Source: Phoronis australis
Taxonomy: Eukaryota > Phoronida > Phoronidae
Direction: 5' to 3'
NCBI GenBank assembly: GCA_002633005.1
Contig: NMRA01000228.1
Span: 383,866 to 420,181 of the forward strand
DNA length: 36,316 nt
Below the pieces are notes generated by a model. It was not told where the DNA came from, ran no database searches, and saw only the letters and a program-made list of their open reading frames with translations. Both the position numbers and the translations under genes were made by a program. The stretch's first letter is position 1. Each line of letters begins with the position of its first letter. This document shows, piece after piece, positions 13,701-25,700 of this stretch.

Positions 13701-16700
13701 GAGGCTGTTAAATTTATACTGAGACCCTGATTTTCCATTTTTGCTAATAGATATTTCCGAATTAGTAAACAAAAAATTAAAATTTTCCATTTTGTAAATT
13801 AAGAAATTAAGTTTAATTATTTCAGAGTAATAAATAACATAAAGATGGTGCGGGAATTTTCCTTTTTCCTGCTTCATTTTATGCTGCTGCTTAATTTTAT
13901 CAATAACGTGTCGCATGCCAATTTTACTGTTTCTCAAAACTAAAAAAGAACAGCGCTAACTTCAGAAGAAATTAACCACAACTTAAACTTGTGGTCTATA
14001 AAATGATTGGCTGTCGATTTGTGACCATAATCAGTCTTGAAGTCTCGTGTATTGGATTTGATGGATTTTTCTTTAATTTTTGGTAATCATAAAACAATAA
14101 ATATTATACCGTTGTGGTATGTACCACTAATGTGAATTCCTTGCAAAACTTCATAATTTCGCGAAAGAAATCAGATTCCTTGAATTCTGTTAATTTTTCG
14201 CTTGATCGTGGACAATCAGGGTCTTAACATTTTACAGATTGCAAGAATAAAACCAAAGCAGGTCTTTCGCACCAATATTAATGCATAGATATCTTGGGGA
14301 GTGTTGGTCCATGGAGATATCTTGGGAGTGTTGGCCCATGTAGGTAACTTGTGGAGTTTTGGTCCATGTATATATCTTTAAGGTCTTTCCCACAGGTTTC
14401 GAAGCTTCGGTGTTGCCAAAGTTTCAGGAACACTTAAATTTGGTCTTAAATTGAAGTTGATAAGGCAAGTTAACTCCTAAAGTGGATTTAACAGTGAACC
14501 GTCCACACTTTGCTACAATGGGAATACTTAACTTAGATGCCATCGTACTAATTGGCAGGGGTCATTCTATGCTCTATGCATACTGTGTGCAGTGGCTGGT
14601 TACTATTTGCTAACATTTTGCACTATTTTGCTAGTATAAGCATTCTGTTTCAATCTACCCACGTATTTGCTAGATTATTTTCATTAAAAAAGTCACTAAA
14701 CGTGTAGTGTATGCAAAACAAGTCCTCACCACACCATCCCACCTTTGCATCAGCTGTTGGCCTGCTTAGGAGTCAAATTTTTGTAGTACGTCATCCTCCC
14801 AACGTAGCCGTTGGCCAGAGGAAACAGTCACAGTTTAGATCTGCAGTCTGAACTGTTAATTGGTCAAATGTTGAAGTGCTTCTCATTTGAATAATTGATT
14901 TCCAAGCTGCTGCAAATATTTTATTTGCTGTTTGTATGCGCCAGACCATGAGACCATAGTCTCTAGACTCCAACTTCACCTGTATTGAGAGTACTCAATG
15001 CTAGACCAATTGGTCTTGGTGACAATCAATTATCTCACAGCTGACCAAACCTGTGGCATAACCAAAGCCTTGAGTATTGATTTGAGAGGTATTGTTCATA
15101 GATTGAACAGTACATACACAGAGTGTCTGTCTTATCCATCACAGAAGTTAGTTTTTTCAATGAGTGTCGGATATACTGGGACTTCATTTTGCAAATTGAA
15201 TTGGCTATTCCTGTGAAGAAGCCAATTTGTACTGTGTCAGTGTAAATCTGTAGTTGTTTGAGTGCACGTTAACTTAAATGCCGTCCACACTATGAGTTGC
15301 ACTAGTGCAAGTTATCCTTGAACCAGTGTCCAGGTTTAGTAGAAGTGTGGACTACATTTGCACTGGGCAACTTACAGTAGAACTTCTCCAGTTTGGGACA
15401 GTCTCTAAAATTTGGGACAGGAAAATTCGAGACAGTGTTGAATGTTTGCAATTCTGGAGGTTGGAACTGAGCAACTTAATAGGTGTACATCATATTTGTC
15501 ACACATCAGACACTGTTTTGTATCAACATAGCCTGAAAATAGACTTGGCAGTTCATGAATTATAGAAAATAACTCCCAATGCATTTTCATGCGTGCCATA
15601 GTGGGTAGCATGGGGGTTATTGATCATTGTTGATCGGAATTCTTGAATTTCAGACGGCCAATTACTTTTTTCTAAAATTTGCTACAAGCTCTTACCTTGA
15701 GCAAACTAGGTTGCCAAATTGGAGAATTTTTACATAAGTTCCATGTGACGTCTCGCTCACCTTATGGGTAATTAGTTTGAGGGTAACTCCTTGGGGACAA
15801 ATGGCAGTGAGATTGTAACATATAATACATACTTGACAATTCTCACGCTATAATTATTTATATTTGGCTCATCATTTTATCAACTAAAGATCATCCTCTA
15901 CTTTCATTCCAAAACCACTAGAAATAGCCAAAAATTGGATAGTGAAATGCAAATAATCAACTACCATTTTCCAACTCTTCACATGTGTAGACTGATAACT
16001 TCCATTGTGTCGCAAGGCATCGGCTGTGTAGTGTGGTCATGTCTTTTCAGCTGAGGATGAGCTAGATTATTTACTGTATTTTGTAAAAGATCAAACTTAA
16101 CAAATTAACATATTTAATGTGTGTAAAACATTTTCATAGGAGCTGTTAAAATAGCGCCTGCCCGGATAACACTGACAAACAATCTTAATATTAAATACAA
16201 TGCCAATATTCGTCAAGCACGTTTGTACTCCTTTTCATGCCATTAGAGTTTCACATTTTTTTTGTTGTTGTCGTACTATTTACAAGATATTTGCTGCTGC
16301 TTTATTCCTTTCATCCTTCCAATGCTCACGAACTACTGCTGTAATGTTGGCTGTAACTTTTGTCAGGTTAAAGTTGAATAGTAAACTTGATAAATAGCTA
16401 TGATGTGTGATGCTAAGTTCTTTGTTTTCCCAACATGAATCAAAGACAAGAAAATAGGGAGTGATTGGATGAATCAAGTTCATCAAGTCAATTTTGAACA
16501 GAACAGAATCCCCTTTCTGGAAGATACCATTTCAATGTGGGTATTTTTATATTGATTGAAATTGGGAATATTTCCACGGGCATACACATCAACTGTTTAC
16601 AACATGACCTGTGCAAATGTGTCTGACATTCCAAAATGAGGCCAGCGAAAACCACGTGCTTTCTTACCTCCAAGGCAAAGTAGAATTTTATCGCTGTGTA

Positions 16701-19700
16701 TTCTGATTATTTTCCTGATGTTTATGAAAGTACGTTATAAGGTTGCCCATAGTAGCGGGCATGCGTCCTAGTTAGTTCTGTGCTTTCAGGGAGGATGCTC
16801 AGAACACTTCCTTGTATATATGGCAACTGCATGCTTCATTTCTTGCAGTAACTTGTGTTGATGGCATTAGCCAGCTGTTCCTATCTCCCGTTTGTGATCT
16901 GCTGAGGGAATTAGGTCCATGTGAACATGATGGATCCAACCTATTTTTAGAGTGTGAACATGACCTGAAGCCATTATCCAAGTCAACAAATAAGTCCCTT
17001 TCATACTAACTTAACTCTGGCTCCAGAGGAGTGTCCAGCTTTGGCAGTCAGTGGACAATTGTCATAGTTCGATCTGCAAATTGTCACAAAATGGCGCCCC
17101 GAACATGTTCTGCAGGCGCAATTTCTAAAAGTTTGTGAAGTATAAAATAAATCATGTGAAGTGTCTGTAGAGGTATAATGGTGACTATTTGAACAAAATA
17201 AAAGAATACCACAACTGTGCTGATATTTACAGTGACATCTGGTGATTACTTCAATGACACTGAAGTTAACGGTTCTTACAGACTGAAAATATCCAGAACA
17301 TCAACACATTGACATTGGTATAAAAGGTCCTTTAATTAATACTTATGAACAGATATTTCTGCCTTGTCCACCAGTAAGGCCCAGAAAACGTGTGGCTATC
17401 AAAACGAGACAAAGTAGATTTTGTGGAATAATACTTTTTTGTCTAAACTCATTGCCTCAACTCAGAATACGTTACGATAAAACTCAAAAATAATTGCCAA
17501 CATTTGTCTTTTTTCGTTTGCTCCTAACATTATTGTGGGTGACCACAGTTTATCAAAACTTTGTCTGATTGATGGTGGCTATGGTATTCATGTTAAAACT
17601 GATGCAGCCCTTATTTTGTACCACTTAACTTACGAATAAATGAGAAATAGAATTTCACGTGTGTCCTATATTGGTGAGATTCTACCATAATTCACTTTTT
17701 CTGAACTTCCACGTAGATCAAGACTCCGTGTTGCAATATCCCGGTGCAGACTGTTAAACTGCAGACAGAAGTGATCGTCTACTTCAGTTTTAACTTTCTT
17801 TGTTGTCAGGTACCATTGAGGCTGCTGCTACAAAGTTCACCTTGACTAACTTCATAACCTATTGTAGTATTTTTCATACATTACCATACATGGTGGGAGA
17901 ATAGCAGCCATTTTAATGAATTTCATAACTTACACATTCACGAATCATGAACTATGAAGAGGAAAAAGTTAAAACTATCTGCGCTTTGATTCTCATCCTT
18001 TTTTATTTTAGCTAGAAAACAATAAAAATATAATTTTTTATTTAAAATTTATTATTTGTCTATATGTTAAGTTCATTCTGAGTGATTTTTTGTCAACGAA
18101 TAAGTGAACCAGCAGTGTAGGAGGAGGCAACTATGGTAATTCTTCACTTATTTTGCTCACAAATAATTTTTGGAATGGTCCTTTTTCGTTTTCAATGGCT
18201 GATTATTTTTTGTAAAGGGAAGTTGAGCTTATCAAATTTGCTTCGTTTTGTGACATCTACAAGCCATGTCTGAGATGTACTAAAAGTTTCTTTTGTGGAA
18301 AATTTAACAAAATAGAATTTCACTTATTGTTTGCTTACCATAATTACTGAAAACTACCCTATTTCCTTCATAAGAGAAAAAATTCATTTCCTTTCAGCTG
18401 TATGGTAACCAGCCTCAGTTCCACCGGCCGCATATCAATGTGAAGCTGTTTCCAAAGGATTCCTACACGCCGGACACCACATTCATCCGTTACCTCTCAT
18501 CAATCTACGTCATCATGGCGTTCATGCCGTTTGTTGGAATTCTCATGTCCATGATTGTGACGGAGAAGGAAAAGAAGATCAAGGAGACAATGAGAATGAT
18601 GGGAATGAAGGATTCGGCATTCTGGTGAGTCGGGGTTGTGAGGGCCGTCGGGGTTGTGGTGGCTGTCGGGGATTAGAGATTTCAGATATTTAATTCACGC
18701 CGAGGCCCTTAATACATTGGGAGACTTTCAAAGAGGAGCTTGGCGACTGATCATGTGAGACCGGATACCAGTGACCTGTAGAAAACGAGGAGGCACTTTT
18801 GTTTAAAACTCATCACGTTTAATAACAAACATTGTGAAAGGGTTCTTGAGAGAGAGAAGTTAAGCTGTTCCTCTATGCCACCTGCTGGGAAGACAAAGTA
18901 ACAACTAGGTGGCGCTATGTGACACAGGTCCCACATGATCAGCTCCCGTTGCTTTCTGAAAGTCTCCCATTGACAGCTAGTCATTGTAAATCCAGGTGAG
19001 TTCCTTACACAGTCTTTGTTTGTGTGATAATTGTGTTGCTTAATTTCTGAGCAAAGTAGATTTAGGTGTGTTATTGTAGGCACTTTGATTTTTAATCAAC
19101 AAATTCGTTCCCAAATAAATTATTGTCACTCGAACTTCGTTAACAGCTTGCGATATCTTCCCAAATACACGGCAACACTAGTTAAACATGTGCGAATATT
19201 TAATTTTCAATTCTGGACTACACAAAAATGTACAGTTTCAACTCGACATGTTGCAGATTTTGTTTCCACGTGCCTAACTTGGCAGGCTTTTTGGCAATTA
19301 GTATTTCTCGATTGCTTGAATTTGGTTTCATTCAGATTTTATTTGAATGTCTGTTCTTCACTTCGTTTAATTAATTTCAACTGTCAACTTGTTCCATAAA
19401 TAGACTGTAAAATTTTTTGTATGCTGAGTGAATATTTTGCCATTGTTCACTTTTGAAAGCATTGGTGAGGTTGAAAAATCGGTTATTGTTTGTGACTGTA
19501 TCAAAATTTGCTGTCTTTTGTAACATTTTATGAATTGCTAATTCAGCCTGCTCTGCATGTAGTGTGAAACGGTGTTAATCTCATTCCCAGTGGGTTAGTT
19601 GTCAATGGAATTACCACCCACTAGGAACCCCTTCCCAGATTTCCTGACCTGTGTTTGTGTCCTCTTTGTACATTTTATAAAATATTGACATGGTTTGTCT

Positions 19701-22700
19701 GCGCATCTGTGTCTGTAGATCCCCGTAGGTGTTGTGAATTATAATAGCTATTAGACAATGCTGATTTAACACTAGAAACGGGTTCAATCCCCCACGTAAT
19801 TGACTTAGCTAAATGTTGGCAAGCAATTTTCTCTATAAAATCTAGTTTCTGTGGTTGCCTTGGCTTTCTGCCAACGATGGCCTTACTAAGCTTTTTTAAA
19901 ATGTCTAAAGACCAGTATTTTGTTGCATATAATTCCCTTTACTTTCAATCAAATAGAGTTTCATTTATGTTTCCGTAACTAAAGTGTTTTGAGTGATTAT
20001 TAAAACTTAACAACCTTTAGAACATCAAAGAGTGATAAAATATTTTCAAAAATGTACTCTTAGTACCCATCTTTTTCATTTTTGTGAGTATTAATTGCCA
20101 GGATATATTTGAAACAGTAGATTATAAAAGCTACATAAAGTTATAAAACGTGTGACTTCATTTTCACTTTTATCAGCTCCTCCGCATTTTAAAAAACAAG
20201 TGGTGACAATTCACCTAACTTTAATGGTAGATAAGTCTTAACAAGAATGTAAATAGAAAATCCTGGCTCGTGATTGATCCCCATTGCATTGATAGCAGAT
20301 TAAGACAAATATTTTGGTAATCAGTGGACTAGTTGCAAAGAAATAAGCAAAACCCCACAACTGGTGTACCGAACACATGGAACTGACATAAGTCCCGTCC
20401 ACACACAGCCTACCCTAAAACAATGTGCACTGTCCCATCCACACACACTGCAATTTACCCCAAAACAATGTGCACTGTCCCATCCACACACACTGCAATT
20501 TACCCCACTTATAAGTGAAGCATGGAGCGTCCACACACAGGTCTGATAAGTGGGGTAAGGCAGAAGTTGTCACTCTGTGTGTGTGTGGCAATGAACACCT
20601 GATGTGCGTCAACCAAGATCTGTCTATATGTAGTCACAGCTGATAATTATTTCCACCTTGCCCCATGTTTTCGGCCACACAGTGATTAGAAGTTGCACAA
20701 GTTACCCTAGAACAAGTTGCCCTACCTCAGTAAGGTGAAGTAAGTTGTCACAAGTGGGGTATGGTGCACTAGTTTAAATACCGTCCACACAACTCTCAAA
20801 CGTAGCGGCAACTTGTTCCAGGAGCAACTTGTGTAAGGTAAGTTTGTGATACACAAAAGGTCCATAGCTGTTTAGTTACATGGTGATTTGTTTTCATTTC
20901 GTTTGTCATACTTGGTTTCATGACATACAAATTCGTTGACACTACTGGGTACCAAAGCAAGATGAATTTTTGTGGCAGCAGATATGGCTCATACTTTAGC
21001 CAATAGGCAAAGACTTAAGAGGTGGTGTTTTCTAAGCCAATGAAAATGCAAGTGTCACATTTCATGTAATAAAGTTATGATTGAAAGATCACGTTCGCAA
21101 GAACTAAAAAAAACGCAAAAAACATTATGAATTGTCTGTGGCATTTGTTGCATGGTCTTGAAACTGGGTATCTATGTTAGTAGTTGAAAAGAAGATTTAG
21201 GAAATGTTGGCAAATATTTGACAAATGGTGAACTAGTTTCAAGGAATGACAAGTACCTCAACTTGCAGTTTTGTGCCTTAGTCTTGCTATGAGTTGGACA
21301 TCACAGAGACTTGTTCGTTGACTGTCGTGCCAGTCTGTTATCGGTCTGATTTTTGCTTTCATTTTTATTTACCCAGTAAGTAGCATCTACTTGAAGTGAA
21401 TGTGATAACTGTAAAATAAATTGGAGATTCTGTATGCATTATGAAGTGGTTGAAACACAACAGGGGAGAGTGAAGCGGTTATGTAATTTGTTTACCTGGA
21501 GGAATTAGAATGGTTCAGATACAGTGCTGGCCTGTCAAGCATTGTTATTGAGCAGACTGGTAACAAACAGAATTGACCTATCACCAGGATTTTGAGTGAT
21601 GGCTTAACTGACCAATCAGAATGCAGCATTCTTGAAACACCTTCGTTTCCAAGCCGCCATTTTACCCGACAAACAACACGTCGTCGGGTAAATCTTGCGT
21701 GCGTTCAGTACACGCTAGGACCTACGCTAGGACCTACGCTGGGACCTAGCTAAAACCTAGTCAAAGTCACGTGTTCTCATTTAAAATGCACGGCAATATC
21801 TCACGTAGTCTCGTGAAGTCTTGCTTTTTAGCGAGGTCCTAGCGTTACTGAACGGGAGGCTTATTATTATTTTTTTTGTTGATACTTCGGAAGGGGGCGG
21901 AGCTTGTGATAGGTCAATTGGTAGTGCCTCTTAGCAAAAAGCTTAAAAACAACACTTTGTGCAAAATAAAACAGTCATTTTGGTTAATAATTTTTTCAGT
22001 CAGTCCCAAATTAGTGCTTCATTTTATGTCAGTGTGTGATGATTATTTAATACTCAGCTGTCATTTCTTGTTTGGTTTGTCATCCAAAATGCACTTGAAT
22101 TCATTTCAATAAAAATTTCTCATGTAAATCGCCATAACTTCAATGTGATCAGCAAAGACATTCATTGGTAACTTGGTTTTTGCACAAGTCAGGTGGTGGA
22201 CTTTATGTTGGATATGTAGCGAAAGTTTTGCCATTTTGAGATTTTTGCCATAAAAAGCTATGCATGAAAGAAGTAGGGCTGAGAAATACTTTAACAATAT
22301 TTCATCTCAGGATTTTGGCTTAAGTTATCTTATCCAAAATCAATTAATTAAAACCTTGTTGTCGTTATGTTGTCCGGAGAATTTGTCATCCCTTAAAGCA
22401 GTTTTCGAAATAGATGAAATGTGTGTTTATATATCTAGTACCTAAGTCTGTGAACCCATTTGCCGCTCTGATTTTGTGCAAGTTGGTCATCGCAAAACTC
22501 AACGTGGAGCCCAAAATCAAAAAACTAATCAGAGATCTTACATGGAGATTGTCTTAGTTCTTCACACATCTTAGTGTGTGCACATACAATAGAAGAGGTA
22601 TATGTTTGCTCTCACACCATCACATTGGTTTACTATATATGTGAAAGTTTGTACAAACTAATTAAAGCAAAGAACAGCTTACTTTTCAATGCAACATATG

Positions 22701-25700
22701 TGTGTGTGTGTGTGTGTGTGTGCGTGTGCGTGTGTGTGTGTGCGGTACGAGTACCAGCCCGCAGTCATATGCAACATGTGTTTTGAAAACTGAATGATTT
22801 CTTTGACGTTTGATGGTTTGTGTAAATGCATTCATTCAAAACAAATGTGTTTTTAAAAACAAGACATTTCGTTTTAATGTGCAACTCCGTGTTAAACGTG
22901 CAACCTCAGGTTTCCAAATTCATGCTGGGATTTTGTATAAGTTTCAAACACCGAATACGCTTGTAAAGTGAGTAAAGGCTGCATTTTGCCCTGTTAATCG
23001 AAGTTATTTGAGGTTTAAAAACTTTGCCATGTTCATGATCTTAATTATTGACAAATGAACCAGCAACTCAAGTTAAGGCAATGCGTATGTGCGTGTGTGT
23101 GTCATATATTGAGTGTGCCATTTAGAGTTGGCCAACCTCAATAAACTCTGAAGTGTTTTCTTGAGCTGCTGATGGTTTTGATGTTGTTGGTATCAGAAAT
23201 CGAATCCTGTCATGGTGAGAAATATTCTGAGACTGATTTTTAGAGTAAAAAATCTTATATCGATTTTCGTTTTAAGACAACTAAACAGGACGAAATGCGA
23301 CTTGAATATCTTTACTGTGTGCGCTGGTCGACATGTGAAAAAAGAAAGTAGTTATTTAAACCAATTATGTACATTATTATCCTTTATACTTATAAAAATA
23401 ATTATCTGTGTTGTAGGTGTGCATGGGGTATAGTCTACTGTGTCATGGCTATTGTGATAGCGATAGTCATCACCCTGCTGGGCTGGGCTGCACAATTACT
23501 AGTCCGCAGCAACCTGTTCATCCTCTTCCTATTGGTCTTCCTTTACTGTACCAGCATCATTGCCATGGGTTTCATGATGTCCACCTTCTTCAGCAACGCC
23601 AAAGTGGCCTCTGCCGCTGGAGCACTTGCTCCTATGATGGTCAGTATGATCTACTTTGGTGTAGCCGCTACCAGGTCTTACCAAGGAGGCCTGCCCACGT
23701 CAGCCATCCCCCCTGCGGGTCAGTGGCTGCTCTGTCTGTTTTCTCCCTTGGCTCTGGCCTTGGGTATTGATTGGGTAAGCTAAATTTCTTGGAGCAAACC
23801 TGGTGAATCGTTTTCGTATTTGTTTGTTCTTTTAAAGTGCATTAATCCGAGGCTTTGTTTTTGCATCATTTGATGCAATTAAGCTGCAAAAGTTGCATAT
23901 TAGACTTAATCGGTATATCAACAAGGATGCAATTGTAAGAAATAAAATTCCAATTAGTGATAATCATCTGTTTCATTTTTTGATCATGTTGTATTTTCCA
24001 TTGATAAATGTACCACAAAATTCACCTACGTATTCCAGAAGACTCATGCTTGGTTCTTTGTTGGTGTAATGGTTTCTGCACTGTTTTCGTGAACCTCGAG
24101 AAATTGAAATGGATTTTAAAAAATTGGAAGTTGGGTCCCCTGGATCCTAGTGTGTGGAAATATGGGATGAACATTGTTTGCATATGTTGTTGCAAAAACT
24201 GTTATAAAACTATATGTCTGTTATGTTGTTACTTGCTTTGTGGATATCTCTTCACCTGAACTGTATCTGTTTTACTGTTTATTTGTGTTACTTGACTAGA
24301 TACTCAAGTCAAATTCACTTTTCATCTCTTTTGCTTTAAATATTCTAAGTTCGGCGCCACTAAATACACAAGTTTTGGGAATAGTCAGGTATAACATGCC
24401 CGTATTTTGAGAACCAGTTTGACGACTGTTATTCAGTAGAGAAAACTGGTTCTCAAAATTCGGGAATTTTATATCCGACCATTACCTAAGTTTTCATATT
24501 TTTAAAAGACTATTTTGCTTGTCTATTGATCTTTGTACTGTATTTGTCTAGGCACTGTTCCTTGACATCAATTTTGAGGACGGTGCTAACTTTGGAGACA
24601 GCATGTTCATTGGCGAGTTCCCTCTGTACGCCCCCATCTTGATGCTGGCTACTGACACTGTTATCTATTCACTTCTGGCTGTCTGGTTTGACAGCATCAT
24701 TCCAAGTAAGTGTAATGAACATTTATAACTGCTAGAAGTCGTTCCTCCGAGGTCGTCGTTGTAGATAGTCGGACTCTTTTACTGGAAGTGTATGTCATTT
24801 TGACACGAGACATAAACTTCATTGAAAACATCACTTAAGTTTTTGTTTGAAAGTTTGATACTGAGTTGCTCGTAGTGTTGAAACAATCTCCTTTCTTTAG
24901 GTGTGCAGCTATATAGCAAAACACCGAGAGACGTAACAAACAAACCAATTAAAACACTAGCAAAATTTCGAGCGTGCATGTCTCATCATCAGACAATAAG
25001 TGAAATAACATATACGTACGTACCTGTGTGTGTAGCATTCACGCTCTCTTTCTGTATGCCCCTGTTCCCGCTGTCATGTGCATTTCACTGTTTATTTCGC
25101 TACAAAATTTACTAGGAATTCAGCAGATTTGTTTGAAAGCTCAAGACTGCCCTTGAACCATCTTTTTCTGTCATATTATTTCAGACGAGTATGGGAGTGC
25201 AAGATGTGCCTGTTTCTGTCTCATGCCGTCATTTTGGCGACAAAACAAAAAAACTGACGAAGAGTTAGAAGAGCTAATGGCAACCAACCAGCACAACAAT
25301 GAAGATAACCCTAGAAACTCCAACATTGAGAACATTCCAACTAGTGAAGCCAACAAGGCTGTGTTACGGTGGGTTTATTTTTTCTATTGGGGGTATTAGA
25401 TGTTTAAGGAGAGCTATCTGCTGAAGCCGAGGAGGCTGTGTGGCCGTGTGGGTTTAGTGTCTGGCTCCTGTTCACAAGGTCGTAGGTTCGAATCCCACCG
25501 GACCACTAAACACATGAGTCAGGTCTGTAACTCTTCAGCTCGGTTTCAGTTTGTGTGTATGTCTAATATGTGCTATGTGTCTAGTTATTAATAAATGAAA
25601 AATGGCTTCAGGTGGTTAGTGCAATGGGTCTGGATGAGTGGCCTGTGTACGTCTGATTCAACATGCATCAGACAACCTGCACTTTTTTATCTGTTAAAGT

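Larger units (their letters stand above)
7817..18397 (+). other. Intron 3 (10.6 kb, largest intron)
   Basis: Runs from gtatgt to tttcag. Recognisable content: a small hairpin at 11122-11173, a TIR element at 11512-12864 with a second element nested inside, a 28-bp triplicate at 14287-14370, a short TIR fragment at 15278-15357, and another TIR element at 16993-17332. In 7817-11100, 12870-14280 and 17340-18390 I find no gene, RNA or clear repeat. Short open frames in the intron are AT-rich with no family resemblance. Confidence 0.75.
18625..23416 (+). other. Intron 4 (4.8 kb, repeat-bearing)
   Basis: Runs from gtgagt to ttgtag. It starts with G-run repeats (18630-18672), then carries a TIR element at 18714-18974, copy B of the GTCCACACACAG family at 20391-20855, a palindromic element at 21695-21860 and a GT microsatellite near 22699-22741. 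The stretches 18980-20380, 20860-21690 and 22750-23416 show nothing I can name. Confidence 0.75.

Noticed and set aside
14498-14520. Isolated ccgtccacact match to the GTCCACACACAG elements
   Set aside because: No second arm and no further similarity nearby; too short to call an element.
19771-19796. B-box-like gggttcaatccc, suggesting a second tRNA-derived element
   Set aside because: Only a poor A-box candidate upstream (tagctattagaca), no stem pairing and no tail.
22574-22786. Open frame through the GT microsatellite
   Set aside because: The alternating Val-Cys run is simply the translated dinucleotide repeat.
24008-24259. Cysteine-rich open frame in intron 5
   Set aside because: No start or splice context, no family pattern; the flanking exons join directly (GIDW-ALFLD).
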